Shown here piece by piece: positions 48,701 to 57,867 of a stretch of 64,000 nucleotides of DNA (the stretch's first letter is position 1; each line of letters begins with the position of its first letter). The stretch is from Oxyruncus cristatus (lineage: Eukaryota; Chordata; Aves; Passeriformes; Cotingidae), in NCBI GenBank assembly GCA_013399855.1, contig VXAY01005815.1:248001-312000 (forward strand), given 5' to 3'. Both the position numbers and the translations under genes were made by a program. The notes under the pieces were generated by a model. The model was not told the origin of the DNA, did not search any database, and saw only the letters and a list, made by a program, of their open reading frames with translations.

Positions 48701-51197
48701 TTGATAAAGCTTCTCGTAGTCTCAAACCTGGTGTTTCGGGAGAGCTTGGAACCATTCCACTTGTACTGTGTGCAGATCTCAATTCTCTACCAGACTCTGG
48801 TAAGAGTTCTATTTCTTATTCTTTAGACTGTTTGAAGTGTGTAATAATTTAAGTTCTTGCTTTTTTAAAGGGGTTTTCAGCTTAGAGAGTGCACTTGTTT
48901 GATAATATAAGCTCTAAAGGTACTACGAAAATGGAAGAGAGAGAAGGTAAAACTGTTTAATTTGTGAGTGATCTTACTGTTACGCAGTAGTAGAACTATG
49001 TCTGGTCTTTCAGAAGCATTTCCACTATTATCTTAGAATACAGGAATGGAAAGGAAAAAAATATCTTCCAGAAATAACTGGAAACACGAGTGTGTTGCTG
49101 ATAATTGGGCTTTCTTAATTGTAAGTGTGAGAAGATAATTTCTTATCTTTAAAGTTGCCACCATACAATTATTTTCTGTAGCCCCAGTATTTTAGAGCTT
49201 CTACAATTCAGTATATCCCCTTCAGACAGGGACTCTTCAGAGCTCTTTTTTAACAGGGAACTTTATTATTTTACTTGGTGGCAACTTCATAAAATGCGAG
49301 AAAAGAACAGATTCAGCGATTGCCACCTTGGCTTTCTCAGGTACCCAGCTAAGTGCTGAACTCAAGAGCCATCCTTCCTTCTTACTGATGGTTGTTCAGT
49401 GTAATAATCTCCATTCTTGGTCCCCTTTCCTTCTGGCTTTATCTTGGCAACTCTTCATCTGTTAGGGTTGAGAGGAGCAGTTACTGCTCAGCAGCACTGG
49501 AAATTTGATTCTCTTTGATCCCAGGCAGCCCAGTATCTCTAGTGGTGATTGCAGTGGGCAGTTCACGTGTCTGATTGTCTTCAGAACAACGAACTGCTTC
49601 TTTTACCTGCCAGAATATTAACACAGCTCTTCTGAAGCTGAGGCACAGTCACAGTTTTCCATGACACAGGTCTTGTCCATTTGGCTCTGCAGCCCCTTTA
49701 AAGTTAACTTTATTTGAAGTAGAGTTTCAGAAGTTGGCTCTTTTGCAACACTTTAGCTGAAGAACATTGAAGGGCAGGACCTGAGCATAGAAGCAAGGAG
49801 AGAAGGAAGCTGACTGCCTAGCCCTTGATAGAATTTTTTACTTCTGAATTTTTCATCTTCCCTTTCCCAACCTATTCCTTATTAACCTTCTAATTTTTTT
49901 CTAATCAAAGCACTTGCCTTTATTTTAGGTGACATGTACTCATGATATGCATTGTCCTGTAATATTTTAAAAGAAATACTGGTAACTGTATTGTGTATGT
50001 GTTAAGGTTTTGCTTATATAAAGCAGAAAGTTGAATGTATGACTTCAAGAACCTAAAGACATTTATTTACTGAGTGACTGTTAATGTGTCTTTTAATAGG
50101 TGTTGTCGAGTACTTGAGCACTGGTGGAGTGGAAACAAACCACAAGGATTTTAAGGAACTGAGATACAATGAAAGTCTTACTAACTTCAGCTGCAATGGA
50201 AAAAATGGGACAACAAATGGAAGAATTACACATGGTTTCAAGTTGAAGAGTGCCTATGAGAATGGTCTAATGCCTTATACAAATTACACATTTGACTTCA
50301 AGGTAAGGACTTGGCTGGTATTTCGGAAAAGTTTTTTCCCGTTTTAAGTGTAACTAATGTGATTTGCTGTATGAAGTTTAACAAATAAGTTAATCTGTTT
50401 GTGCAGCTAACTAGATTCACCAAGTTTATATTTAAAACATAGCAAAACTAGAATGCCCAGCACTTGGGTGTCCTGGAAACTATATTTTCCTTTCTCTTGT
50501 TAGTAACTTGCAATAGATTTGCAAGAATTGGAGTGCTGTTAACCTTCCCTTTAAACAGTATTTTAATACTCCAAGATAAATGACACAGTACAACAGGGGC
50601 ACGTAAGCTGTCAACTGCAAGGAGATAATCCATGTTGCATCTGGAAAATTCTCAATTCTCTGTTGTCCAGTGCAAACAAGGATGTTTTTTTTTTCCTCCT
50701 CAAAACCAGAGCCAAATGTGATTTGAAGCTCTGTAGGAGGTTGGAAATTACAACCCAGAGAAGCATAGCAGAAGTGATACAGGGTGGGCTTGTCATTTGT
50801 TTTCCTAATCTATGTTGAGCAAACCATGGGATATAGGAAGAAGAAATCTCCTTAAACTGATGATTTGAGAAGGAATGGGGTATTTCAGTTACCACTGACA
50901 CTGAGCTCACCTGTTGTTTGGGAGAATAACTTGAGTCGTGAATAAATACTAACAATGATTTTTTTTTTTCCCCTCTTGTTTTAGGGTATTATTGATTACA
51001 TCTTCTACTCTAAACCTCAGCTAAACATACTTGGCATTCTTGGACCTTTGGATCATCATTGGTTAATAGAGAACAATATAAGTGGTTGTCCACATCCACT
51101 CATCCCTTCTGACCACTTCTCACTTTTTGCACAACTGGAGCTTTTGCTGCCTTTCCTGCCTCCTGTAAATGGAATCCATCTCCCTGGCAGGAGGTAG
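36631..51197 (+). CDS. CNOT6: CCR4-NOT transcription complex subunit 6 (deadenylase CCR4a), 11 coding exons
   Basis: The join 36631-36742, 39254-39440, 42801-42886, 43884-43988, 44080-44148, 45644-45801, 46310-46464, 47427-47581, 48569-48799, 50100-50302, 50985-51197 is 1674 nt, encoding 557 residues plus stop, the length of vertebrate CNOT6. All ten introns are GT-AG and phases agree. The product is an Mg-dependent 3'-5' poly(A) exoribonuclease, a catalytic subunit of CCR4-NOT that shortens mRNA tails, mainly in the cytoplasm. Leucine-rich repeats (about 52-145, xxLxLxxNxL pattern) bind the CNOT7/8 deadenylase in known homologues. The EEP nuclease domain (about 187-545) keeps N195, E240, D412, N414, D491 and H531, matching catalytic residues known from CNOT6L. 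It is CNOT6 rather than CNOT6L because it starts MPKEKYDPPDPRR without the CNOT6L N-terminal extension, and has the linker TAKRISTEQPPPRSWIMLQE and the motif LDHHWL. The start is the first ATG, two bases after the acceptor. No frameshift or lost key residue is seen. Confidence 0.97.
36743..39253 (+). other. CNOT6: CNOT6 intron after coding exon 1
   Basis: A 2511-bp GT-AG intron. It is AT-rich with a T run at 38166-38184; no element or embedded gene seen. Confidence 0.9.
39254..39440 (+). CDS. CNOT6: CNOT6 coding exon 2 (LRR 1-2)
   Basis: Encodes residues 38-100. It contains two clear leucine-rich repeats, LTALHLSDNSLSRIP and LVYLDLSSNKIRSLP. The acceptor is TTCCACAG and the donor GTATGT at 39441. 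Codon 100 (Arg) is split after two bases. Confidence 0.96.
41013..41032. promoter_or_regulatory. Palindrome of nuclear-receptor half-sites in CNOT6 intron 3
   Basis: CTGTGACCTAAAGGTCACAG has perfect 9-bp arms around AA. It contains two AGGTCA half-sites pointing apart with a 2-bp spacer (an everted repeat). The half-site is the known core for RXR-partner and ERR receptors. Binding is not shown by sequence alone. Confidence 0.3.
41560..41988 (+). mobile_element. CR1 LINE fragment with ORF2 C-terminal remnant
   Basis: About 430 bp aligns by eye with the terminal part of CR1 ORF2. Landmarks are TTTGCAGATGCCACAGAGTT, GTGCCAGGTCCTGCACTTGG, AGGCCAATGGCATCGTGGCC and TTCAGTTTTGGGCCCCTCAC. A 111-codon open frame (41681-42016) still reads like the CR1 reverse-transcriptase C-terminus (MRFNKVKCQVLHL; AQKANGI; VVRPHLESNVQFW). 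The element is 5'-truncated and also lacks most of its 3' UTR. It sits in CNOT6 intron 3 in the sense orientation. It is a dead element, not a host gene. Confidence 0.92.
42047..42083. repeat. T/C-rich simple repeat
   Basis: CCTTTTTTTTTTTCTTTCTT and continuing T runs, 60 bp after the CR1 fragment in intron 3. A lone TGATTCTATGA at 42153-42163 could be a displaced CR1 tail, but it is too short to be sure. Confidence 0.75.
42801..42886 (+). CDS. CNOT6: CNOT6 coding exon 3 (LRR 3-4)
   Basis: Encodes residues 100-129 with the repeat LRELHLNNNLLRVLP and the start of the next (LQTLGLKG). The acceptor is CTGTCTACAG and the donor GTATTA at 42887, which is weaker than consensus. Confidence 0.95.
42887..43883 (+). 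other. CNOT6: CNOT6 intron after coding exon 3
   Basis: A 997-bp GT-AG intron with T runs near 42898 and 43281. No element seen. Confidence 0.9.
43884..43988 (+). CDS. CNOT6: CNOT6 coding exon 4 (LRR cap)
   Basis: Encodes residues 129-164, the C-terminal cap of the LRR domain (NPLTQDILNLYQEPDGTRR) and the start of the linker. The donor is GTAAGT at 43989. The following intron is only 91 bp. Confidence 0.95.
44080..44148 (+). CDS. CNOT6: CNOT6 coding exon 5 (inter-domain linker)
   Basis: Encodes residues 164-187 (STEQPPPRSWIMLQEPDRTR), the proline-rich linker between the LRR and nuclease domains. This segment separates CNOT6 from CNOT6L. The acceptor is TTCCCACAG and the donor GTACTG at 44149. 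Confidence 0.94.
44149..45643 (+). other. CNOT6: CNOT6 intron after coding exon 5
   Basis: A 1495-bp GT-AG intron between the linker and the nuclease domain. It has an A run (44224-44235) and T runs near 44508 and 44588; nothing else seen. Confidence 0.9.
45644..45801 (+). CDS. CNOT6: CNOT6 coding exon 6 (EEP domain start)
   Basis: Encodes residues 187-239, opening the EEP fold with VMCYNVLCDKYATR, which contains the active-site Asn195. The exon ends on a codon boundary just before catalytic Glu240. The acceptor is TTCTGCAG and the donor GTAAAA at 45802. Confidence 0.96.
45802..46309 (+). other. CNOT6: CNOT6 intron after coding exon 6
   Basis: A 508-bp GT-AG intron that falls exactly before the Glu240 codon. 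No element seen. Confidence 0.9.
46310..46464 (+). CDS. CNOT6: CNOT6 coding exon 7 (catalytic Glu240)
   Basis: Encodes residues 240-290 and two bases of codon 291. The first codon is Glu240 of the motif EVETEQYY, which corresponds to the metal-binding glutamate of CCR4-type nucleases. The acceptor is ACTTTACAG and the donor GTAAGC at 46465. Confidence 0.96.
46465..47426 (+). other. CNOT6: CNOT6 intron after coding exon 7
   Basis: A 962-bp AT-rich GT-AG intron. No element seen. Confidence 0.9.
47427..47581 (+). CDS. CNOT6: CNOT6 coding exon 8
   Basis: Encodes residues 291-343 within the EEP domain (TLVQKHTVEFNQLAMANSEG onward). The acceptor is TTTCTTTCAG and the donor GTAAGT at 47582. Codon 343 is split after its first base. 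Confidence 0.96.
47582..48568 (+). other. CNOT6: CNOT6 intron after coding exon 8
   Basis: A 987-bp GT-AG intron with several T and A runs (47769-47882). No element seen. Confidence 0.9.
48569..48799 (+). CDS. CNOT6: CNOT6 coding exon 9 (catalytic Asp412/Asn414)
   Basis: Encodes residues 343-420. It carries the NAHMHWDP motif (359-366) and LCADLNSLPDSG with catalytic Asp412 and Asn414. Residues about 393-403 (SLKPGVSGELG) differ from the mammalian CNOT6 sequence as I remember it and look like the most variable part of the nuclease domain. The donor is GTAAGA at 48800. Confidence 0.96.
48800..50099 (+). other. CNOT6: CNOT6 intron after coding exon 9
   Basis: A 1300-bp GT-AG intron. Nothing recognisable in it. 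Confidence 0.9.
50100..50302 (+). CDS. CNOT6: CNOT6 coding exon 10
   Basis: Encodes residues 420-487 (VVEYLSTGGVETNHKDF to PYTNYTFDFK), part of the EEP core. The acceptor is TTTTAATAG, with a short pyrimidine tract. The donor is GTAAGG at 50303, on a codon boundary. Confidence 0.96.
50303..50984 (+). other. CNOT6: CNOT6 intron after coding exon 10
   Basis: A 682-bp GT-AG intron ending in a strong T/C-rich acceptor. Nothing else seen. Confidence 0.9.
50985..51197 (+). CDS. CNOT6: CNOT6 terminal coding exon 11 (Asp491, His531, stop)
   Basis: Encodes residues 488-557 and the TAG stop (51195-51197). It has GIIDYIFY with Asp491 and IPSDHFSLF with catalytic His531, and ends in NGIHLPGRR, the usual CNOT6 C-terminus. 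The acceptor follows a long T/C tract (TCTTGTTTTAG). The exon continues into the 3' UTR. Confidence 0.97.
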   Translation, partial: GIIDYIFYSKPQLNILGILGPLDHHWLIENNISGCPHPLIPSDHFSLFAQLELLLPFLPPVNGIHLPGRR

Positions 51198-53290
51198 TCA
51201 AATACATTTTAGAGGGCAACCTCAATCTAACTTGTACAATTGTAAAATCTGAATATAGAGGAGTGAGGTATGGCCAACAGGGATTTTTTTTTTTTTCTTA
51301 ATAATCTTAATCTTAAATCTAATTATTTGCTAAAGACATAGTAAAAGCCAGGTGCTATCAACAGACACAATTCTGAGCCCAATATACTTTGTATACTGTT
51401 CGACAGCGGTGCGTTTGCACCTTTCTTTAATACGTTACAATTAACCTTCCTGTTTCTTTTATCCAACGTGACATTTTCATGCCTTGAAATAGGGAATTGT
51501 TATACAGTGTATTCTCTTTGCACAGTTATCTGTAGCACTACTTTTTTGAGGCCAGTAGGAACATCCACAGAACATTCTCCGTACTTCACTCCCTCCTTTT
51601 TCAGACTTGTTTGTAAAATATAGAATTTGAATTTAGCCTTTATTGATTGTATATGAACAACAGAAAACCTGATTTATGAGATTTTGTACTTTAAAAAAAA
51701 AAAAAAGAAAATTCAGATTTGGAAAATGATTGTATTGTAAACTAAGGCTAAATTTTTATCTGTTTTCATGTGTTATAAAGGCCAGCTTGTAAAAGAGGTT
51801 GTCACAGGTTTTCTCTGCTAGTGATTTGCACTGTTAGGGTTTCGTTAGCCCTTTTATACTACTTTTTATGTTCAATTGAGAACGTTGCTTTCAAAATCCA
51901 GACCTGTAAAATCTTAATATCTTACAGAGATAACTAAATACATTCTATTTCTGATTTAAAAAAAAAAAAAAAAGAGAGAAAAGCATGGAGTTCTCGCAGA
52001 ACAGATAAGCTAAGCAGTGAGTATAAGTAGACCTGTATGGATTGAAAGTTATTGCTGATGTGTATACACTCAGATATTTTTCTCATCTCTAACTTTTGAA
52101 GTAAAATCTAGGGATACTTGTGTACAGCTTCTTCATTTCTCTTTTAAATATTTGTCCTATCTCCACTGTGCCTGCTTAAATTTGTTCTCAACTAGCACTG
52201 CCTGTGCATGCAGAGAGATCCTGTGCATCCTCTTTTATTTTTTTAAATAATGTTAACACTTGTGAAAATTTTATGAAGATACTTTTGTATAAGCTGTGGC
52301 ATCTTTTTTTCCTTTGTGAAGCATTGAATATCACACTTTGGAACATGTTCAGGTTATGGGTACACAGTTTCTAGCTTCTAATGCCCATGCACTGCTTCTC
52401 TCAGTGTCATTGCACAGTGCCGTTTTTTCCCACTAAGAATTACTATCATGTGGATTCTCTTTCGTTTCAGTGTGTTCCTCAGTTTCAGAAAGTATAGTTC
52501 CTTGAAGATACAAACCTAGCCCTACGTTTTCTATTAATGAAGCAGTGTGAAATAAATGCATTTTCAATACAGGTCCCAAAGACAATTCTTCAGATCATTT
52601 TTTTAAAGTGACCAAGTCTTATTTTAAAGTGTCAAGCAAGACTGAAGTTCTGGTGTACCCTCAGTGCCATTTGTGTCATGAAGCCAAGTATGTAACAGCT
52701 TACAAATTTAACTTGTCTGTTTCTATCCTAAAAGGGAGAATTTATCATCTCCTTAAACTAATACAACATGAATAATCAATGTAAAAAAAAAAAAGAATAA
52801 ATAAAGGAGATAGAGAGCTTGTTCTTAAACAGCTTTTGTTTCAGCTGCGGGCAGGGAAGCAAAAGGACACTGAGCATTAAGAGAAAACTTTCTAAATATT
52901 ATGGATTTTTTTTATATATAAGAGAGTGAATTGGTAATAATGATTCAAAATTTTATTGAAAAGTAGTCAGCACACAAGTGTGCTCCAACCGTTCTGTTTT
53001 AAGCTCAAACTAAAAATTGCAGACAGTTCGGATGTGTAAAATGTACATTTTAAAATTTCAATAGGAGAAATTTTGATCCTGAATCCTTGTCTGGGACCTG
53101 ATCTCTTGGGGTTATTTCGTTTTGGTTTTAGTTGTAAAAAACACCAAACATGTCCAGTTTATAATCAGTACATTGAAATGCTGGTAGTATTGCTGTAGTA
53201 GACTTAATGCGTAGTGTTATTTTTTTTTTTCTGTTTGTTTTTTGGGGTTTTTTTGTAAAGTGTGAATAAAAGGTGTTATACTCATGTTTC
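51198..53290 (+). other. CNOT6: CNOT6 3' UTR (probable extent)
   Basis: AT-rich sequence after the stop codon with no coding signal on the + strand. Poly(A) signals AATAAA lie at 52551-52556, 52797-52802 overlapping 52800-52805, and 53265-53270. The last is followed by GTGTTATACTCATGT, a plausible GU-rich element, so a UTR of about 2.1 kb is my best estimate. Later AATAAA copies (53965, 55094, 55672) leave room for longer isoforms. Several A or T runs occur (for example 51692-51705 and 51958-51973). The true end needs transcript data. Confidence 0.6.
53265..53270 (+). terminator. Poly(A) signal AATAAA, likely distal CNOT6
   Basis: A canonical hexamer preceded by a long T-rich tract (53220-53255) and followed by a G/T-containing stretch. 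It is the last + strand signal before the putative opposing gene, so it is the most natural end of CNOT6. Alternative signals are at 52551 and 52797-52805. Confidence 0.5.
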
Positions 53291-53477
53291 CTTAATGATG
53301 TCTTGGTAATGTACATCATGACAATTTCCAGTAATGATGAGCCAATTTAGCTTGTCAGACTAAGCAAACTATTTTTCTTTTCTGATTATCTGGATTGTGT
53401 AAGGAGTCCAGACAGCTTTACAGAAGGGGAAGGGAAGCACTTACTCATTTTGTATTTTTAGAGGGGGATAATTTACT

Positions 53478-53483
53478 TTTATT
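53478..53483 (-). terminator. Poly(A) signal AATAAA for the putative minus-strand gene
   Basis: TTTATT on the + strand reads AATAAA on the minus strand, 177 nt past the stop of the candidate exon at 53660-53799. This is an ordinary distance for a short 3' UTR. The hexamer is common in AT-rich DNA, so it supports the gene call only together with that exon. Confidence 0.35.
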
Positions 53484-53659
53484 AGATGCTGGAGCTTGAG
53501 TGCACTTGTTAGATTCTAAAGGTTTGAGCTTTATCCAGTATGTGTTCTCCTCTATTGCTTAGTCTTAAAAAAAAAATATTTGGATTTATGACAGCATGTG
53601 AAAATACGGCCCCTTGTGCTTTTGGAGACACAACTGTTCCTGCTTAGTCACCTTACGGT

Positions 53660-53799
53660 CTAAGGGTCCATTTGAATAACTGTTTCCTCCAGCTTTTTAA
53701 TACTGTCCATCAGGTCCTGATTGAAAACCCACTGAATCCATTGAAGACACTCCTTTGACTTCACTGGGTTGTAACTGGACTGCAGCTGTGACTCGGGGG
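53660..53799 (-). CDS. Putative 3'-terminal coding exon of an unidentified convergent gene
   Basis: On the minus strand a strong acceptor (CTCCTTCCTTCCTTCAG, AG at 53801-53800) is followed by 46 full codons and a TAG stop (53662-53660). The first two bases complete a split codon. The reading is PESQLQSSYNPVKSKECLQW, then IQWVFNQDLMDSIKKLEE and TVIQMDP. The end is an amphipathic, probably helical or coiled-coil stretch. The signs of a real exon are the acceptor, the protein-like composition and an AATAAA 177 nt beyond the stop (53483-53478). I do not recognise the family. Upstream exons would lie at higher coordinates and I could not find them with confidence (see 56231-56264). It could be a chance open frame. 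Confidence 0.45.
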
Positions 53800-54109
53800 C
53801 TGAAGGAAGGAAGGAGAAATGTTTTGAATATAGGGAAAGACCAGATGGCACCAAACCAGAGCTGAGATTAACTTTGTCAAACAATCTTTCCAAGTAAACA
53901 TATTCTCGTGTCAAACAAATCTAACTCAAAAGTCTCAATTTCCAGCTATAACATAGAATAAGGCAATAAACCGTGTCTTCACAAAATCAGAATGTTTGCT
54001 TCATAGTTTTTAACATGCAATGGTTATTTGCAATATTTTTATTCAAGGTGGTTTTGGGTGTTGCCATAATGTACCTTCAGTGTTCTTGTTGTAAAAGCAC
54101 ATATAGCAA

Positions 54110-54166
54110 AAGTCACAGAACATCCTTGGGGTTGAAAGGATTTATTTAGGTTAGACCAGGCTTTTT
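54110..54166 (-). mobile_element. Possible degraded CR1 3' end
   Basis: AGTCACAGAACATCCTTGGG and GTTGAAAGGATTTATTTAGG, TTAGACCAGG on the + strand resemble the reverse complement of the CR1 3' terminus (CACAGAATCAT...GGTTGGAAAAGACC). It is short and mutated. Confidence 0.35.
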
Positions 54167-55870
54167 TCCACTTAAAGTACACTCTGCCATATCTTGTCTA
54201 GTTTTATTTACATTTACCAAGAATTCTGGGTGTCAAAGTGTAAATTGAAATATACCTTTAACTAAAAGAATTGATTAGAGTACAAGACTAATACCACAAG
54301 TTACTGCTTTTATCATAACACAAATAGAGGGGAAAGGAGCATATGAGTTGGTGCAAGTTGTAATTATTTTGTCCTTTTAGCAGCTTTAAATTAAAAAAAA
54401 GAAAGTTAAAATTGGCTAGCATTTGACAGAACTATTTTGAGAACATTGGATATGCATCTTTGATGTAACTGTAGCAAATCTCTCAATGTGGTTTGTTTAT
54501 TTTTTTTTTTCAGAGCAGGCTTAGAAAATACCTTATGCTTTGCTTTTTGAGCCACACAAAACCTGTATGAAAGACAAAATAATTGCAATGCCATTGGAGG
54601 GGGGAGGGAGAAAACTAATTACACTGTAAAACTTTAAAAAGTTCAGTTAACCGCTTCAGTAGCAAGCCTTTCTCATTCAGCCGGACACAGTATTTTTTAG
54701 TATGTTAACTGCTATTCTTTTCCTTTGGTTGCATAAATTTGTAACACTTAAGTGTCTTGGTATGTTTAAGTAGTGTCTAAAATAGAATATCTTAGTCTTT
54801 ATTCACAGTACTTCTGTATAATGTGTAATGCACTGGACTAACTCTTGTTTACCATTCATGTAACAAAAACCAGCACATTATCTGCACTAAGCTCAAAGAA
54901 TGTTGCATTTGTCTATAGGCAGCTCTTCAATAAGATAAATGGGAAACTGAATATGGTCTGATGGTAAACAAGGGCTTTTACTGTTCTCTTCAGTGGAACT
55001 TTCTTCTTGGTCAAATTTTAACTAGTTAGTATTATATTTATATACAGGGTCTTCTTTTTCTTTACCAATGTATTTTCCTACTCATAGCTGACCAATAAAT
55101 CCAATATCTGTTTCAAACCTTCTTGAAGTCTAATTCATATTTTGATTCCTAAAGCTTTTCCTGAAGAGTTGCACAAAGTGAGTGAAGTGTGAGAAGGTAT
55201 AATGGAAGCAATGTAAGGAACTTGACAATCCTAGACATATTTTCCTCTACTTTGTTACTTTTTAGATCTGCAGACCAGAAATCTGCTCAGATCAGTTGGG
55301 TTTGTGTGGGTCCTGTAAGATCCCCCCTGCTTTCTTCCTCTTCCACTCCAGAAAGCACAAAGTAGCCTTGGGGTCTGACGGTGGGAAGGGATTCAAATAC
55401 TCCATTTACCACGGAAGGGGAACAAATTGAATATTTCTTCCATATTCTCTTTCAGGAAGGAGATTTCATGAACTCTTGTCTTTAGTTTATTTCAATCCCA
55501 TGTTCTTAGGCAAGGGGGTGCTTCTGTGTCACTGTCTGTGTAACAGTGCAGACTCTTGTGTTTGATGTGATGTTCCCATCACTGGCAGCAGCAAACCACA
55601 AACACCTGAGCACTCAAGACCCCTTCCTGGTCCTGCGATGTTCAGGGTGTTTGTGCTGCTTTGCTTTGAAAAATAAATGATCTTGTTCAGCGTTCCTGTG
55701 AATACCACAGGCCCCAGAGCTTTCAGCTTGTTTGTAGGTTTAAAATGTGCTGCCTTGGAGCAGCTGTAAATCCCCAGCAGTGTGATGAGTGCGTTGCAGA
55801 CTCAGCAGTGATTTCTCTTTGGTTTTGTCTCGCGGGTGAGATGTTAATTCCCATCACATTTGCAGGGTTG

Positions 55871-55884
55871 CCACTAGATGGTGC
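55871..55884 (+). promoter_or_regulatory. CTCF-like motif downstream of CNOT6
   Basis: TTGCCACTAGATGGTGCGGG matches the CTCF core CCASYAGRKGGCRS at all but one position (T for C in GGC). It is in a non-coding stretch between the putative minus-strand exon and the flank. It could mark a domain boundary, but one motif is weak evidence. Confidence 0.3.
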
Positions 55885-57599
55885 GGGAAACACAGGCTTC
55901 ATTAGCACACAGTGCAAACGGATTTTTGAGTGCCATCCACAAAGCGTGGCTTTTAGAATTATTCTTCGGAGTGTTTGTGGGAATTCAGGCCCGGGAATGA
56001 ATCTTTTTCCGATGGCAGCAGTTGGTTGGTAACATCCATGCCAAATAAGTATGGGAGTTATAAATCCAGCTGTCATGATGGGAATGAAAAACACCTACTT
56101 GGTCCTCGGTGATAAAATCATTCTGTAGGGCCTTTGCTTGATGCATTTAATCTACTTAATGTTACGTTTTTAGATGAGTACAGTTGTTCCATGGTTCAAA
56201 ATTGGAGTTAACAATCTCCTAAATACTCACATGCCAGGTTAGCAAATATTACTGGGAGAGCTGTCTGTAGGGAAGCTGGGCCGGAATTAATGGAGAGGCT
56301 GGTGACTCGTCAGAGAACAGCACAGAGAACAGCATCTCTCACTCAAAGGCAAAGGACTGAGGTGAGCTTGTGTCCTGTGATCCTCAGCCAGGTAGGAGAA
56401 ATACTGTCTTCCCTTAGCTTGCAGTAAAATAACTACAACTATTTTAATACCATTGAATACAAAATTGCTCCGGACAGATTCTTAATTACTGGTCCTTCGT
56501 ACTCCATGTCCGCTGGCTCTTCAGTGGTAGAAGAAAAGTTGGATTTGTGCCTTCTAGGGTGGGAATTTCCAAAATCTGTGCAGTTGACTGTGTGGTTTGT
56601 CTTTTCTACTGACACTGCTAGAGCAGTGGAGCCTTAAAATGTGGAATTGAGCCTGAAGAGAGAGAGGAAAGGAGGAGAAACTGAGGAAAAAGGTAAGTGG
56701 AAAGGACAAGAATAAGCGAGGTACATGGACTGACCTTTGGAGAAGGAATTCTTCATTAAAGGTGAGTGTTCTGGTTACTTTCTTGCTTTTCATCATCCCC
56801 TCCTAACCCAAAGGCACTAATTGTTTGCTCTCTAAATGTTCCCTTACTCTGTTTGTATGGAAAGCAGTACAGCTAATTAAGCTATAGGGACCTTTGGTGC
56901 ATTTGAGTGTTTTCTTATTCCAAAAGAATATTATAATATTCTCATGGATTATCAGCTTTTAGTAGCTAAAATGGTACGTTGTGGTTAAATCTTCCTGGTG
57001 TGTCAGTGGACAGGATGGATTTCTTTAAAAAATACTAGATATTATTATAAAAAAAGTACATTACAGAAAATAAAAACGTATATATCCCCTCCTGGGTTTT
57101 AATGACCACAAAGATTTAAGCTTCATCTAATTGCACCTTTTCCTTTTTTAATTAGTTGATGTTATTTTTTCTAGGGGTTTTTTTTCTGGCGTTCCTCTAG
57201 GTTTTTTTCTAGTTAAAGGCACAGGTCACCCTTTGGTGACTTAGCAGTAGTTTCTCCGCTCTGGCTAATGATATTGGTAGCTCTTTGGAGGCTGGATTTA
57301 CTGATTTCCCTCCTTCCTTTTCAAAAAATAGCTTCTAGTTTAACAGCCTGCTGCTAAAGAGGGCAAAGGCCTGTTGTATCTAAAGACCTGCCCCCAGCCA
57401 TGTGCTGGTTTTGCTGACCCTGGTAGAGCAAGGCACGACCAAGACACAGATGAGATGTGGGAAAGCCTAGAGACGCAGTAGGATTTCTTTTAACCATCCT
57501 CAAGCATCTCTTTTAACCATCTCCTGCCCTCCCACCTCTCCCAGATAAAGCAGTGGGAGAGAGGAGTGTTAGGAATTGCATGTGAGGGGCTCTCCTGAG

Positions 57600-57867
57600 C
57601 AGGGTGGGGCCAAGGAAGGTTGTAGCTGGGTAGGGGTCGGTCTCTTCTCCCAGGTAACAAGTGACAGGATGAGAGGAAACGGCCTCAAGGGGAGGTTTGG
57701 GTTGGATATTAGGGAAAAATTCTTCATGGAAAGGGTTGTAAAATGTAGGAACAGGCTGCCCAGGGAAGTAGTGGAGTCACCATCCCTGGAGGGAGATTTA
57801 AAAGACATGTAGATGCAGCACTTAGGAACATGGTGGGCTTGGCAGTGCTGGGTTAATGGCTGGACAG
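57600..57867 (+). mobile_element. CR1 LINE 3' fragment
   Basis: Contains the CR1 landmarks GGTCTCTTCTCCCAGGTAAC, GGAGGTTTGGGTTGGATATT, AACAGGCTGCCCAGGGAAGT and GGAGTCACCATCCCTGGAGG in order. It stops at TTAATGGCTGGACAG, lacking the last 50 or so bases. It lies in the downstream flank. Confidence 0.92.

Larger units (their letters stand above)
53802..57599. other. Downstream flank or intron of the putative minus-strand gene
   Basis: AT-rich, non-coding as far as I can tell. It holds a possible decayed CR1 end (54110), extra AATAAA copies (53965, 55094, 55672), the CTCF-like site (55871) and a tiny exon-like segment on the minus strand (56231-56264). Strong donor-like GTAAGT and GTGAGT sites on the + strand near 56693 and 56760 have no exon I can support. 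Confidence 0.5.

Noticed and set aside
54060..54130. Cys-rich minus-strand frame (MFCDFCYMCFYNKNTE) with a possible donor GTACAT
   Set aside because: It overlaps a probable decayed CR1 end and lacks a good acceptor; judged chance.
56554..56653. Minus-strand segment after a strong acceptor (CCTCTCTCTCTTCAG)
   Set aside because: The open frame ends in a stop after about 33 codons, with no donor or poly(A) signal, and the peptide looks random. The pyrimidine tract itself is low complexity.
57576..57812. 78-codon open frame (+)
   Set aside because: It is CR1 3' untranslated sequence, not a gene.
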